A program made the position numbers and the translations under genes. The notes below the pieces were generated by a model that did no database searches, was not told the origin of the DNA, and was given only the letters and a program-made list of their open reading frames with translations. From Pseudomonadota bacterium (GTDB taxonomy: Bacteria > Pseudomonadota > Alphaproteobacteria > Sphingomonadales > Sphingomonadaceae), in NCBI GenBank assembly GCA_023418595.1, contig JAEZZI010000006.1, forward strand, positions 310,001 through 374,000: a stretch of 64,000 bases of DNA. Reading direction: 5' to 3'. Below, piece after piece: positions 24,809-32,458 of this stretch (positions are counted from its first letter, which is position 1; each line of letters opens with the position of its first letter).

Positions 24809-26551
24809 CTATTCGGCTTCCGCCCAAGGGCTTGTCCCGCCATCGCCGATGAACCGGTCGATGCGCTGCGTCAGCACCGGCAGCGGCACCGACCCCAGCG
24901 ACAGCACCGTGTCGTGAAAGGCGCGGATGTCGAATTTCGCGCCCAGCGCCTTTTCCGCCCGCGCGCGCTCGCGCTGGATGGCGATCTGGCCGATATAATA
25001 GCTGAGCGCCTGGCCGGGCCACCCGATGTAACGGTCGATCTCGGTCGTGACCTCGTGATCCGACAGCGCGGTATTGTCGCGCATGAAGGCGAGTGCCCGG
25101 TCGCGGCTCCAACCCTTGGTGTGGATGCCGGTATCGACCACCAGCCGCGCCGCGCGCCACATCTGGTAGCTGAGCATCCCGAAGACTTCGTAGGGCGTGG
25201 TGTACATCCCCATTTCCTCGCCCAGCGCCTCGGCATAGAGACCCCAGCCCTCGCCGAACGCCGAGATATAGGTGTAGCGCCGCCATTCGGGCAGCACGTC
25301 GTTTTCCGCCGACAGGGTCGCCTGCCAGTGATGCCCCGGATCGGCCTCATGCAGCGTCAGCGCGGGCAACGAATAGAGCGGGCGCGACGGCAGGTCATAG
25401 GTATTGACGAGGTATCCGCCCGCGCCGCCGCGCCCGGCGGTGTAGAAAGGCGCGATGTCGTCGGGCACCGGCTTGATCGACACACGCGAGCGCGGCATCC
25501 GGCCGAACCAGCGCGAGGCGACATTGTCGAATTTCTGCGAATGCCAGGCGGCCTCCTTCAGCAATTGCTCGGGACTGGTCGCATAGAATTGCGGATCGGT
25601 TTTCAAGAAAGTGAGGAAGGCGGCAAGATCCCCCTCGAACCCCGCCTGCGCCTTTACCGTTTCCATGCGCGCGCGGATGCGGGCGACTTCGCTCAGGCCG
25701 AGCTGGTGGATCTGGTCCGCGGTCATGTCGGTGGTGGTGAACACGCGGATGCGCGAGGCGTAATATTCCGCGCCGTCCGCATATCCCGTCGCCGCCAAGC
25801 CATCGCGCATCTTCGGAAAATAGGTGCCGCGCAGATAGGTCAGCAGCTTCTTGTGTGCCGGGATGACGCTCTGCGTAATCCGTGCGCGCGCCTGATCCTG
25901 AAGCTGGCGGCGGGTCGCCTCCGGCATCGACGCGGGAAGCGAGGCGAAGGGCTGCCAATAGACGGTCTGGGTCGGATCGGTCGCGGTGGCGATCGCCTCG
26001 ACGGCGGCATCACGGCCCTGCATCACGATCTTGGGCGGCGTGAATCCGCGCGCGAGCCCCAGGTTCATGTTGGCGATCTGCTGGTCGAAATGCGCGGGGA
26101 TATCCTCCAGCATCGACAGATAGGCGCGATAATCCTTCTCGCCGCCCGCAAAACTGCCGCGCGCGGCGAATTGGAGGTTCGACCAGAAGGCGCTGTCGCT
26201 GTTCAGCGGCTTTTGCCATTCCAGTGCCCGCTGGTCGTCGATCAGCGCCTCGATCTGCTGACGATAGACGCCGTAATTGACCGCGTCTTCGGTCGACAGC
26301 GCCTTCGCATCCACCGCGTCGAGTTGCTTGAGCGTCGTTTCCCATCTGGCGAGGCGGCGCGCCTGTGCGGGGGCAGACACGTCGGGGATGCTGTCGCGCA
26401 CCGTGCCGGGCGCGCGGCCGCCGATGCCTTCGGATTGCCGCCACGCCCATTCGGCATCGGCAATGGCGCGGAACTGTGCATCGGCGGCGGTCTGGGCAGT
26501 GGCGGGAAGCGCGAAGACGAGCGCGGCGAGCGGCAGAGGGCGGATCAGCAT
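24809..26551 (-). CDS. DUF885 family secreted metallohydrolase
   Basis: A 580-residue protein with a signal peptide (LPLAALVFALPATAQ, cleavage near residue 19). The DUF885 hallmark LTLHEADPGHHWQ is present and resembles a zinc-binding HExxH-like helix, with a second conserved GWGLYAEALGEEMG stretch later. The family is distantly related to M3/M32-like metallopeptidases and is thought to act in the periplasm. The ATG at 26551 starts the signal peptide. It stands between rnr and the EamA transporter, all on the minus strand with 42-54-base gaps. The substrate is unknown. Confidence 0.85.
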   Translation of the reverse strand: MLIRPLPLAALVFALPATAQTAADAQFRAIADAEWAWRQSEGIGGRAPGTVRDSIPDVSAPAQARRLARWETTLKQLDAVDAKALSTEDAVNYGVYRQQIEALIDDQRALEWQKPLNSDSAFWSNLQFAARGSFAGGEKDYRAYLSMLEDIPAHFDQQIANMNLGLARGFTPPKIVMQGRDAAVEAIATATDPTQTVYWQPFASLPASMPEATRRQLQDQARARITQSVIPAHKKLLTYLRGTYFPKMRDGLAATGYADGAEYYASRIRVFTTTDMTADQIHQLGLSEVARIRARMETVKAQAGFEGDLAAFLTFLKTDPQFYATSPEQLLKEAAWHSQKFDNVASRWFGRMPRSRVSIKPVPDDIAPFYTAGRGGAGGYLVNTYDLPSRPLYSLPALTLHEADPGHHWQATLSAENDVLPEWRRYTYISAFGEGWGLYAEALGEEMGMYTTPYEVFGMLSYQMWRAARLVVDTGIHTKGWSRDRALAFMRDNTALSDHEVTTEIDRYIGWPGQALSYYIGQIAIQRERARAEKALGAKFDIRAFHDTVLSLGSVPLPVLTQRIDRFIGDGGTSPWAEAE

Positions 26552-26593
26552 GGGTGCTTGGTCGCAAGCCAATTGCGATTGTGCAAGGGGTCG

Positions 26594-27547
26594 CTACTCC
26601 CCGACCGGCGCAGTCGATTCCTTCCGCAACCGGTGCTCGCGCCAGACGATATAAAGCCCGCTGGCGATGATGATCGGGGCGCCGATCCACGTCCATTGAC
26701 CCGGCAGCACCCCGAACAACAGCCAGCCATAAAGCGTGGCCCATATCAGGCCCGAATAATCCATCGGCACCACCGTCGATACCGGCGCGAAGCGGAGCGC
26801 CGCGGTCAGCGCGATCTGGCCCATACCGCCGACGGCGCCGATGCCGACCAGCAAGATCCAGACCCAGGCGTCGTGCGCCCGCGCATCGACCGCGTAGAAG
26901 GGCGCGATGACCGGCACCGACAGCAGCGAGAAGTAAAAGACCGTGGTGCCCGCGCTTTCGCTCCGCGTCAGCTGGCGCAGCAGGATCGACACCGCTGCGA
27001 CCATGAACGCCGCGAACAACCCGACTAGCGCGCCCACCAGCGGGAAATGCCCGCTACCCGGTTGCGCGACGATCACCACCCCGACGAACCCCGCGATCAC
27101 CGCGCCCCAGCGGTGCCAGCCGGTCGCCTCCTTCAGCCACAGCGCGCCGAGGATCGTCGCAAAGATCGGCGCGGTGAAGGCGATGGTCTGCGCCTCCGCA
27201 AGCGGAAGCAGCAGGATCGCGCCGAAATTGGCGACCATGCCGATCAGTCCGACGGCGGTGCGGATAGCGTGGCTCTTGAACCGCGTGGTGCGCAGCGTCG
27301 CCAGCCCGTCGCCTGCCGCCACGAACGCGACGACCACGGGGATCGCGGCGAGCTGGCGAAAGAACATGATTTCGGAAAGCGTCGCGCCGCCCGCCTCGGC
27401 GAGCTTGATCAGCGCAGCCATCGACGACAGGCACAATATTGCGATCAGGCGCAGGCCAATGCCGGTGAAGAGGCGGTCGGACGACACACCTGTCGCGCTA
27501 GGGCGTGCGACCCCGCGTGGCAATGCCCGGCGGGGTCGCCATTTCAA
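26594..27547 (-). CDS. EamA/DMT family transporter
   Basis: A protein of up to 317 residues with ten transmembrane segments in two five-helix EamA repeats, as in drug/metabolite exporters (for example MFFRQLAAIPVVVAFVAAG, then AVVIAGF-like and IGAVGGMGQIALTAAL spans). Family members export amino acids, nucleosides or drugs. The start is uncertain: the ATG at 27547 has no ribosome site and the first 25 residues are very basic and not part of the fold; a GTG about 20 codons in is possible. The cargo is unknown. Confidence 0.85.
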   Translation of the reverse strand: MKWRPRRALPRGVARPSATGVSSDRLFTGIGLRLIAILCLSSMAALIKLAEAGGATLSEIMFFRQLAAIPVVVAFVAAGDGLATLRTTRFKSHAIRTAVGLIGMVANFGAILLLPLAEAQTIAFTAPIFATILGALWLKEATGWHRWGAVIAGFVGVVIVAQPGSGHFPLVGALVGLFAAFMVAAVSILLRQLTRSESAGTTVFYFSLLSVPVIAPFYAVDARAHDAWVWILLVGIGAVGGMGQIALTAALRFAPVSTVVPMDYSGLIWATLYGWLLFGVLPGQWTWIGAPIIIASGLYIVWREHRLRKESTAPVGE

Positions 27548-27604
27548 AGATTGGCACGGGCAGCGACTACCGTCACCTCCGCGCCGAGCCTCAGCCGATC
27601 GCCA

Positions 27605-28054
27605 TCACCAGCCGGGCTGCGCCGGAATCTGGGGCAGCGCCATCAACTGGTCGCGGGTATATTGGCCGCGCACGTCCCAGTCGTCGCCGTCGGCGACACG
27701 CTCCAGACCGTCCACCGGCACGCGCACATAGCGATCGGGATCGGTATCCTCGATCTCGACGATCAGGTGCGTGACCGCACCGCCGGCGTCGCGTTCCAGC
27801 GCTTCGACATCGCCCAGATCGCTGCCGTTCCAGTCCTTGAAGTCGGCGTCGAGCAACTGGCGCTCGGTCAATCCAAACGCGACCGCATCGGCCGGGGCGG
27901 CGGGTGCCATCATATTGGTGTCGCCGGGCGTGGTGCCCATGCTGGTCTGGGTCGCGACATCGTTGGCGGGTGGCGGCGTCGTGTCGCTGCCGCATGCGGT
28001 GACGAGAAAAGCTGCGCCCGTCATGGCGATGGCGCGAAGCGTGAAGGTCGTCAT
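27605..28054 (-). CDS. PRC-barrel-like lipoprotein
   Basis: A 149-residue lipoprotein. The signal ends in a lipobox FLVTACGS with the modified cysteine near residue 20. A low-complexity threonine/proline/alanine linker follows. The C-terminal domain (about 65-140) has the pattern RQLLDADFKDWNGSDLGDVE and THLIVEIED, then VRVPVDGL, which resembles a PRC-barrel. AGGAAGC precedes the ATG at 28054. It lies downstream of modB after 74 bases. PRC-barrels bind various partners; function here is unknown. Confidence 0.75.
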   Translation of the reverse strand: MTTFTLRAIAMTGAAFLVTACGSDTTPPPANDVATQTSMGTTPGDTNMMAPAAPADAVAFGLTERQLLDADFKDWNGSDLGDVEALERDAGGAVTHLIVEIEDTDPDRYVRVPVDGLERVADGDDWDVRGQYTRDQLMALPQIPAQPGW

Positions 28055-28128
28055 ACAAAGCTTCCTGTTTGCTGATTCACCCGGACCAACCCGCAAGCGC
28101 ACCCAATTGTTGCATGGATGAGCGCGTT

Positions 28129-28815
28129 CTAAAGCGGCCTCGCCCCCCGCGCACGTCGCGCGATCCATTCGCTCGCGACCAGCGCGCCCAGCGACAGCAC
28201 CACCGAAATCGCCGCCAGCCGCAGCACCGCCCCCTCCCCGCCCGGCGTCTGGAGCAGCGAATAGATCGCGATCGGCAGCGTCCGCGTCTCGCCCGGCACG
28301 TTCGATACGAAAGTGATCGTCGCGCCGAATTCGCCCAGCGCGCGCGCAAAGCCCAGCACCGCGCCCGCGACGATGCCGGGCAGGCTGAGCGGCAGCGTTA
28401 CGCGCATGAAACTGCGCCAGCGTCCCGCGCCCAGCGTGCGCGCAACCCCCTCCATGCGGACATCGACGCCCTCGATCCCCAGCCGCATCGCGCGCACCAT
28501 CAGCGGCAGCGCCATCACCCCGGCCGCGATCGCTGCACCCGTCCATCGGAACAGGACGGTGCCGCCGGTCGCCCATTCGATCGCCGTACCCATCGGGCCG
28601 TTGGGTGCGAACGCCAGCAACAGCAACCAGCCGGTAACCACCGGCGGCAGCACCAGCGGCAGATGGATCGCGCCGTCGAGCAACAGCTTTCCCGCAAAAT
28701 CCCGCCGCGCGAGCAGCCATGCCAGCGCATAGGCGAACGGCAATGTCGCGACGACCGCGACCAGCCCGACGCGCAGCGACAGCGCGATCACCACCCATTC
28801 GTCGGACGAGATCAT
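28129..28815 (-). CDS. modB: Molybdate ABC transporter permease
   Basis: A 228-residue inner-membrane permease with five or six spans. The cytoplasmic coupling loop is well preserved: RALGEFGATITFVSNVPGET, characteristic of ModB and related sulfate/molybdate permeases. The start codon overlaps the modA stop by 4 bases, so the two are coupled. A ModC ATPase, needed to power transport, does not follow; the next gene is a lipoprotein. The partner ATPase must come from elsewhere, or the system has decayed. The assignment to molybdate rests on ModA as neighbour. Confidence 0.88.
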   Translation of the reverse strand: MISSDEWVVIALSLRVGLVAVVATLPFAYALAWLLARRDFAGKLLLDGAIHLPLVLPPVVTGWLLLLAFAPNGPMGTAIEWATGGTVLFRWTGAAIAAGVMALPLMVRAMRLGIEGVDVRMEGVARTLGAGRWRSFMRVTLPLSLPGIVAGAVLGFARALGEFGATITFVSNVPGETRTLPIAIYSLLQTPGGEGAVLRLAAISVVLSLGALVASEWIARRARGARPL

Positions 28816-29588
28816 GGACGCGCGAAGCCGTGGCGCGCAAAGATCGCCTGCGCCTGACGCCCGAGCAGGAAATCGCGAAAGCCCGTGCCGTCGCGCTCGC
28901 CCCGCGCCAGTCGCGCGATCGGATATCGGATCGGCGGATGCAGCGATGCGTCGAACGTGGCGACCACGCGCACCGCATCCGACTGCGCGGCATCGGTCGC
29001 ATAGACGATGCCGAGCGGCGCGGCCCCGCGTTCGACCAGCGCAAGCGCCGCGCGGACATTTTCGGCGCGTGCGATCTGCGGCGCGATCGCCAACCACAGC
29101 CCCAGTCCGGTCAACGCCGCACGGCCATAGCGCCCGGCAGGCACCGCATCGGGATCGGCCATCGCCAGCCTGCCGTCGCCCAGCGCCGTCACGATCGGCG
29201 CGCCGGGAGCAAGGTTCAGTGAGACACCGCTGCTGCGCGGTGCGATCAGCACGATCCGGTTGGCGACCAGATCGGCGCGGCTGTCGGCGAGGACTGCGCC
29301 CGCATCGACCGCGCGATCCATCCACTCCTGATCGGCGGTAATCAATATGTCGGCGCGTGCCCCTGCGATTGCCTGACGCGCGGTCGCCGACGACGCGGCA
29401 TAGGAAAGGACGGGCGGCGGATTGCCTTGTGCCGTCCAGGCGGCGGCAGCCTCGTCGAGCGCCCCCTGCATGCTCGCGGCCGCCAGCACCAGCGGACCTT
29501 GTGGCGCGGGATCACGGTCGCTCGTCACCCACCAGCCTAGGCCGATGAGCAGCAGGATCACGGCGATAACGATTATTACCCGTCGCAT
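28812..29588 (-). CDS. modA: Molybdate-binding periplasmic protein
   Basis: A 258-residue binding protein. The N-terminus is a hydrophobic anchor or signal (VIIVIAVILLLIGLGWWV). The mature part opens with PLVLAAASMQGALDEAAAAW, the classic ModA start, followed by YAASSATARQAIAGARADI, which includes oxyanion-binding serines. Family members bind molybdate or tungstate. The lack of an obvious AxA cleavage site suggests it may remain tethered to the membrane. It is the first gene of modAB, with an ordinary upstream region containing a palindromic repeat. Confidence 0.88.
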   Translation of the reverse strand: MRRVIIVIAVILLLIGLGWWVTSDRDPAPQGPLVLAAASMQGALDEAAAAWTAQGNPPPVLSYAASSATARQAIAGARADILITADQEWMDRAVDAGAVLADSRADLVANRIVLIAPRSSGVSLNLAPGAPIVTALGDGRLAMADPDAVPAGRYGRAALTGLGLWLAIAPQIARAENVRAALALVERGAAPLGIVYATDAAQSDAVRVVATFDASLHPPIRYPIARLARGERDGTGFRDFLLGRQAQAIFARHGFARP

Positions 29589-29680
29589 GACGATGTCATG
29601 CGCGAAAGCGGTCGGGGGGTAAACGCTCGATCGGGATCATTCAGGCCCAGATACGGCACCCGATACGCAATGAAACAAAC

Positions 29681-29753
29681 CGTCATTCCCGCGAAGGCGG
29701 GCATCCATAACCTCTGCCAGACGATATGGATTCCCGCCTTCGCGGGAATGACG
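29681..29753. repeat. Palindrome, CGTCATTCCCGCGAAGGCGG family
   Basis: Arms at 29681-29708 and 29726-29753 pair almost perfectly; loop about 17 bases. The core TCCCGCGAAGGCGGG matches the element inside rnr. It lies in the 210-base gap between the phasin stop and the modA start, where no gene is seen. Confidence 0.88.
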
Positions 29754-29798
29754 GAACCATGAGACCAATTGGAGTAGTCAAACGACTACCCCCGCCCG

Positions 29799-30152
29799 TC
29801 AATCGCGCTTGGTCATCGATCCGATCGCGTTGCGGCCGAAACTGGCGATCAGCTCGCCGATCTCGCGTGCCTGGGCGACCGAGCGGCTGCCCTGTTCGCG
29901 CAGATACTCGGCCTGGATGCGCATCACTTCGGTCAGGTCGCTGGCCTGCGCGGCGGCGCGCATCGCTTTGAACGCTTCCTGCGTGTTCGCCTCCGCCTGG
30001 TCGAGCATCTTGGTGCCCAATTGCGACGAGCTTTCGGCCATCGCCGATCCGGTCGCCTGCATCCGGTCGGCAGCGGAGCGCATCGTATCGCTCATCGCCT
30101 CACCCGATTGCTTCGCCGCGTCGGCCGCCTGTTCGCTGGGCTTTTTCGCCAT
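29799..30152 (-). CDS. Phasin family protein
   Basis: A 117-residue, almost wholly helical protein rich in alanine, glutamine and glutamate, with a phasin-type centre (LGTKMLDQAEANTQEAFKAMRAAAQA and LTEVMRIQAEYLREQ-like helices). Phasins coat PHA granules and modulate their size. GAGAGGAT precedes the ATG. It follows the AbgT gene on the same strand after 79 bases, with a hairpin between. With phaR, a PhaC-like gene, phaA and phaZ elsewhere in the window, a granule role is plausible; other helical regulators of similar composition cannot be excluded. Confidence 0.75.
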   Translation of the reverse strand: MAKKPSEQAADAAKQSGEAMSDTMRSAADRMQATGSAMAESSSQLGTKMLDQAEANTQEAFKAMRAAAQASDLTEVMRIQAEYLREQGSRSVAQAREIGELIASFGRNAIGSMTKRD

Positions 30153-30191
30153 ATCCGCATCCTCTCATATCCCGCTGGTGAAGCGGATCGT

Positions 30192-30218
30192 GGTTCGAAA
30201 GCGTGGACGCTTCGAACC
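30192..30218 (-). terminator. Hairpin between AbgT and phasin genes
   Basis: GGTTCGAAAGCGT pairs with ACGCTTCGAACC across a 2-base loop with one bulge. It follows the AbgT stop by 14 bases on the minus strand. There is no T-tract, so termination may be partial. Confidence 0.45.
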
Positions 30219-30231
30219 GCGCTTGGTTCCC

Positions 30232-31872
30232 TTACGACACCGGTCCGACCGGCACGGCGCCGGGGATCGGCCCGAAGACCGATGCGTTCGGCCCCAGCGG
30301 CAGGTCGAGCCCGACCCAGACCATCATGATCGCAACACCCGCGCCAAGCAGCCACATCGAATAGGGCAGCATCATCGCCGCCAGGCTGCCCAGCCCGAAG
30401 TCCTTGTTCCATCGCTGGCAGAAGATCAGGATCAGCGGGAAATAGACCATCAGCGGGGTGATGATGTTGGTCGCGCTGTCGCCGACGCGATAGGCGGCGG
30501 TGGTCGTCTCCGCGCTGATGCCGAGCAGCATCAGCATCGGCACCAGAACCGGCGCCATCAATGCCCATTTCGCGCTGGCCGATCCCACCAGAAGGTTCAG
30601 GAAGGCCGAAAACAGCACGATCACCGCCAGCAGGACCGGCGCAGGCAGCGCCAGCGTCCGCAGGCCGTCGGCGCCGTGGACGGCAGTGATGAGCCCCAGG
30701 TTCGACCAGTTGAACATGGCGACGAAATGCGCGGCGGCAAAGGCAAGGACGAGATAATAAGCGAGATCGCCCATCGACTCGCTCATCATCTTCACCAGAT
30801 CGCGGTGGTTCTTGATCGTGCCCGCCTTGCGGCCATAGGCCCAGCCAGCAGCGAGAAACAGGATGAAGAAGCCGGCGACCAGCGACTGGTAGAAGGGCGT
30901 CAGCCGCGCTTCGGGCACCGCCGCTTCCTCGTCGATCAGCGGCGTGCCGGGGCCGAAGGTGAAGAACAGCCACAGCGCGACCACACCCAGCACGGCAAGG
31001 CCCGCCCAGCGCATTCCGCTTTTCTGGCCTTCGCTCAACGGCGCGTCGAGATCACCTTCGGCGTCGCCACCCTCGACCGGCGTGCCGCCTGCCGCCAGCG
31101 CCGCCCTGCCCGACGGTGTGTAGCGGCCCAGTCGCGGCTCGATGATGCGATCGGTGACGAACCAGATCACGGGCAGGAAAATGAAGGTCATGCCGACGAT
31201 GAAGAACCAGTTGCCGGCGATGTTCATCTGCCAGGCGGGGTCGAGCGCCTGTGCTGCTTCCTGGGTGATGCCGAACAGCAAGGCGTCGAGCTGGCCGGGG
31301 AGAAGGTTCGCCGAAAATCCGCCCGAGACGCCCGCGAATGCCGCGGCGATCCCGGCAATCGGATGGCGCCCGGCAGCGGCGAAGATCACGCCCGCCAGCG
31401 GAATCAGCACGACATAGGCGGCGTCGGCGGCAAGGTTGCCGATCATCGCGGTCAGCGCGACCGCAGGCGTCAGCAGATATTTGGGCGCGTTGCGGACGCC
31501 CGCGCGCATCGCGGTGCCGAACAGGCCCGATCGCTCGGCGACGCCCGCGCCCAGCATCACCACCAGCACATAGCCGAGCGGATGGAAATGAGTGAAGGTC
31601 GCGGGCATTTCGACCCACAGGCGGCGGATATTGTCGGGCGACAACAGGCTTTGCGCCGCGATCACAACGGGCGCGCCGGTCGCTTCATCGACCTGGGTGG
31701 GATGGATCGCCGACGTGCCGAGCATCGCGGCGATGGCGGAAATCGCGATCAGTCCGGCGATCAGGTAGAAGAAGATGAAGACCGGATCGGGCAGCTTGTT
31801 GCCGGTCCGCTCGATCCAGCCGAGCACACCCTTTTGCGCGGTCTGTACGCCCGCCGCTTCGCCGTTCGCCAT
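30232..31872 (-). CDS. AbgT family transporter
   Basis: A 546-residue inner-membrane transporter of the AbgT family (p-aminobenzoyl-glutamate uptake or sulfonamide/PABA efflux). Signature stretches are GWIERTGNKLPDPVFIFFY at the start, SGGFSANLLPGQLDALLFGI, and the C-terminal hairpin AYRVGDSATNIITPLMVYFP. About eleven spans plus two re-entrant hairpins are expected. Uptake and export members cannot be separated by sequence alone, and no aminoacyl peptidase genes (abgAB) are adjacent. A bidirectional terminator lies upstream. Confidence 0.9.
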   Translation of the reverse strand: MANGEAAGVQTAQKGVLGWIERTGNKLPDPVFIFFYLIAGLIAISAIAAMLGTSAIHPTQVDEATGAPVVIAAQSLLSPDNIRRLWVEMPATFTHFHPLGYVLVVMLGAGVAERSGLFGTAMRAGVRNAPKYLLTPAVALTAMIGNLAADAAYVVLIPLAGVIFAAAGRHPIAGIAAAFAGVSGGFSANLLPGQLDALLFGITQEAAQALDPAWQMNIAGNWFFIVGMTFIFLPVIWFVTDRIIEPRLGRYTPSGRAALAAGGTPVEGGDAEGDLDAPLSEGQKSGMRWAGLAVLGVVALWLFFTFGPGTPLIDEEAAVPEARLTPFYQSLVAGFFILFLAAGWAYGRKAGTIKNHRDLVKMMSESMGDLAYYLVLAFAAAHFVAMFNWSNLGLITAVHGADGLRTLALPAPVLLAVIVLFSAFLNLLVGSASAKWALMAPVLVPMLMLLGISAETTTAAYRVGDSATNIITPLMVYFPLILIFCQRWNKDFGLGSLAAMMLPYSMWLLGAGVAIMMVWVGLDLPLGPNASVFGPIPGAVPVGPVS

Positions 31873-31960
31873 CCTTGCCCCTCACACGCATGTTACTTCG
31901 TTACGCCGGTGCTAACCGAGGTTAGGCGATGCGGTCAAATCGGCGGTTGAGGATACAACG

Positions 31961-32005
31961 AAAAAGGCCGCGCCCGGCATTGCCGGACGCGGCCAATATT
32001 TTTTG
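31961..32005. terminator. Bidirectional intrinsic terminator
   Basis: The stem GGCCGCGCCCGGCA (31966-31979) pairs with TGCCGGACGCGGCC (31981-31994) with one mismatch. AAAAA lies on the left side and a T-tract on the right, so it can work in both directions. It separates the small beta protein gene from AbgT. Confidence 0.85.
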
Positions 32006-32035
32006 CAAATTAGCTCGAACGCGAAGTTGAAGCGG

Positions 32036-32100
32036 CACCGGCCCACTCCCCCACCCACACTGTATTCTGGTGGGTGGCCGGGCGGGGGAATGGGCCGGTG
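32036..32100. repeat. GC-rich palindrome after small beta protein gene
   Basis: Inverted arms CACCGGCCCACTCCCCCACCC and its imperfect partner span 32036-32058 and 32070-32100. Together with the terminator at 31961 it fills the gap 31873-32138. Confidence 0.75.
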
Positions 32101-32138
32101 CTGCCGGAATGCGCATCAACCGCATTCCGAACGAACCA

Positions 32139-32441
32139 TCAGCCCTTGCGCGTGCCCGACATCGGGAAGCTGCCGAACGCGCCTGCGGTCACGGTGCCGT
32201 TGATGCTGTCGCCGTCAACGGTCGCTTCGCAGGTCAGCGTCATCGGCATCGGGATGGTCATGTCGATCTGCCACGACAATTTGTTGCCATCGACCTTGCC
32301 ATTCTTGATCTCCGTCGTGCCCATCGCGCCCGACTGGGTGCCGGTGAAGCTCTCGCCCGAGCTGTTGACGGTCAGCGTCGCCATCTGGTCGCCCATCGGC
32401 GACTTGGTGACCGTTTCCCAACTTCCATCCACATTGGCCAT
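32139..32441 (-). CDS. Small beta-rich hypothetical protein
   Basis: A 100-residue protein with no signal peptide. It alternates short strands and turns: VDGSWETVTKSPMGDQMATL, SGESFTGTQSG, EIKNGKVDGNKLSW and DGDSINGTVTAGAFG. This is the pattern of an up-and-down beta-barrel or lipocalin-like domain. CAGGAGAGA gives a strong ribosome site. It sits 17 bases after the M16 peptidase stop, so it is probably the second gene of that transcript. I do not recognise a named family; the function is unknown. Confidence 0.7.
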   Translation of the reverse strand: MANVDGSWETVTKSPMGDQMATLTVNSSGESFTGTQSGAMGTTEIKNGKVDGNKLSWQIDMTIPMPMTLTCEATVDGDSINGTVTAGAFGSFPMSGTRKG

Positions 32442-32458
32442 GATCGTGTCTCTCCTGA

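Noticed and set aside
24797..27028. A 743-codon plus-strand frame opposite the DUF885 and EamA genes
   Set aside because: It runs across two clear minus-strand genes and has no domain.
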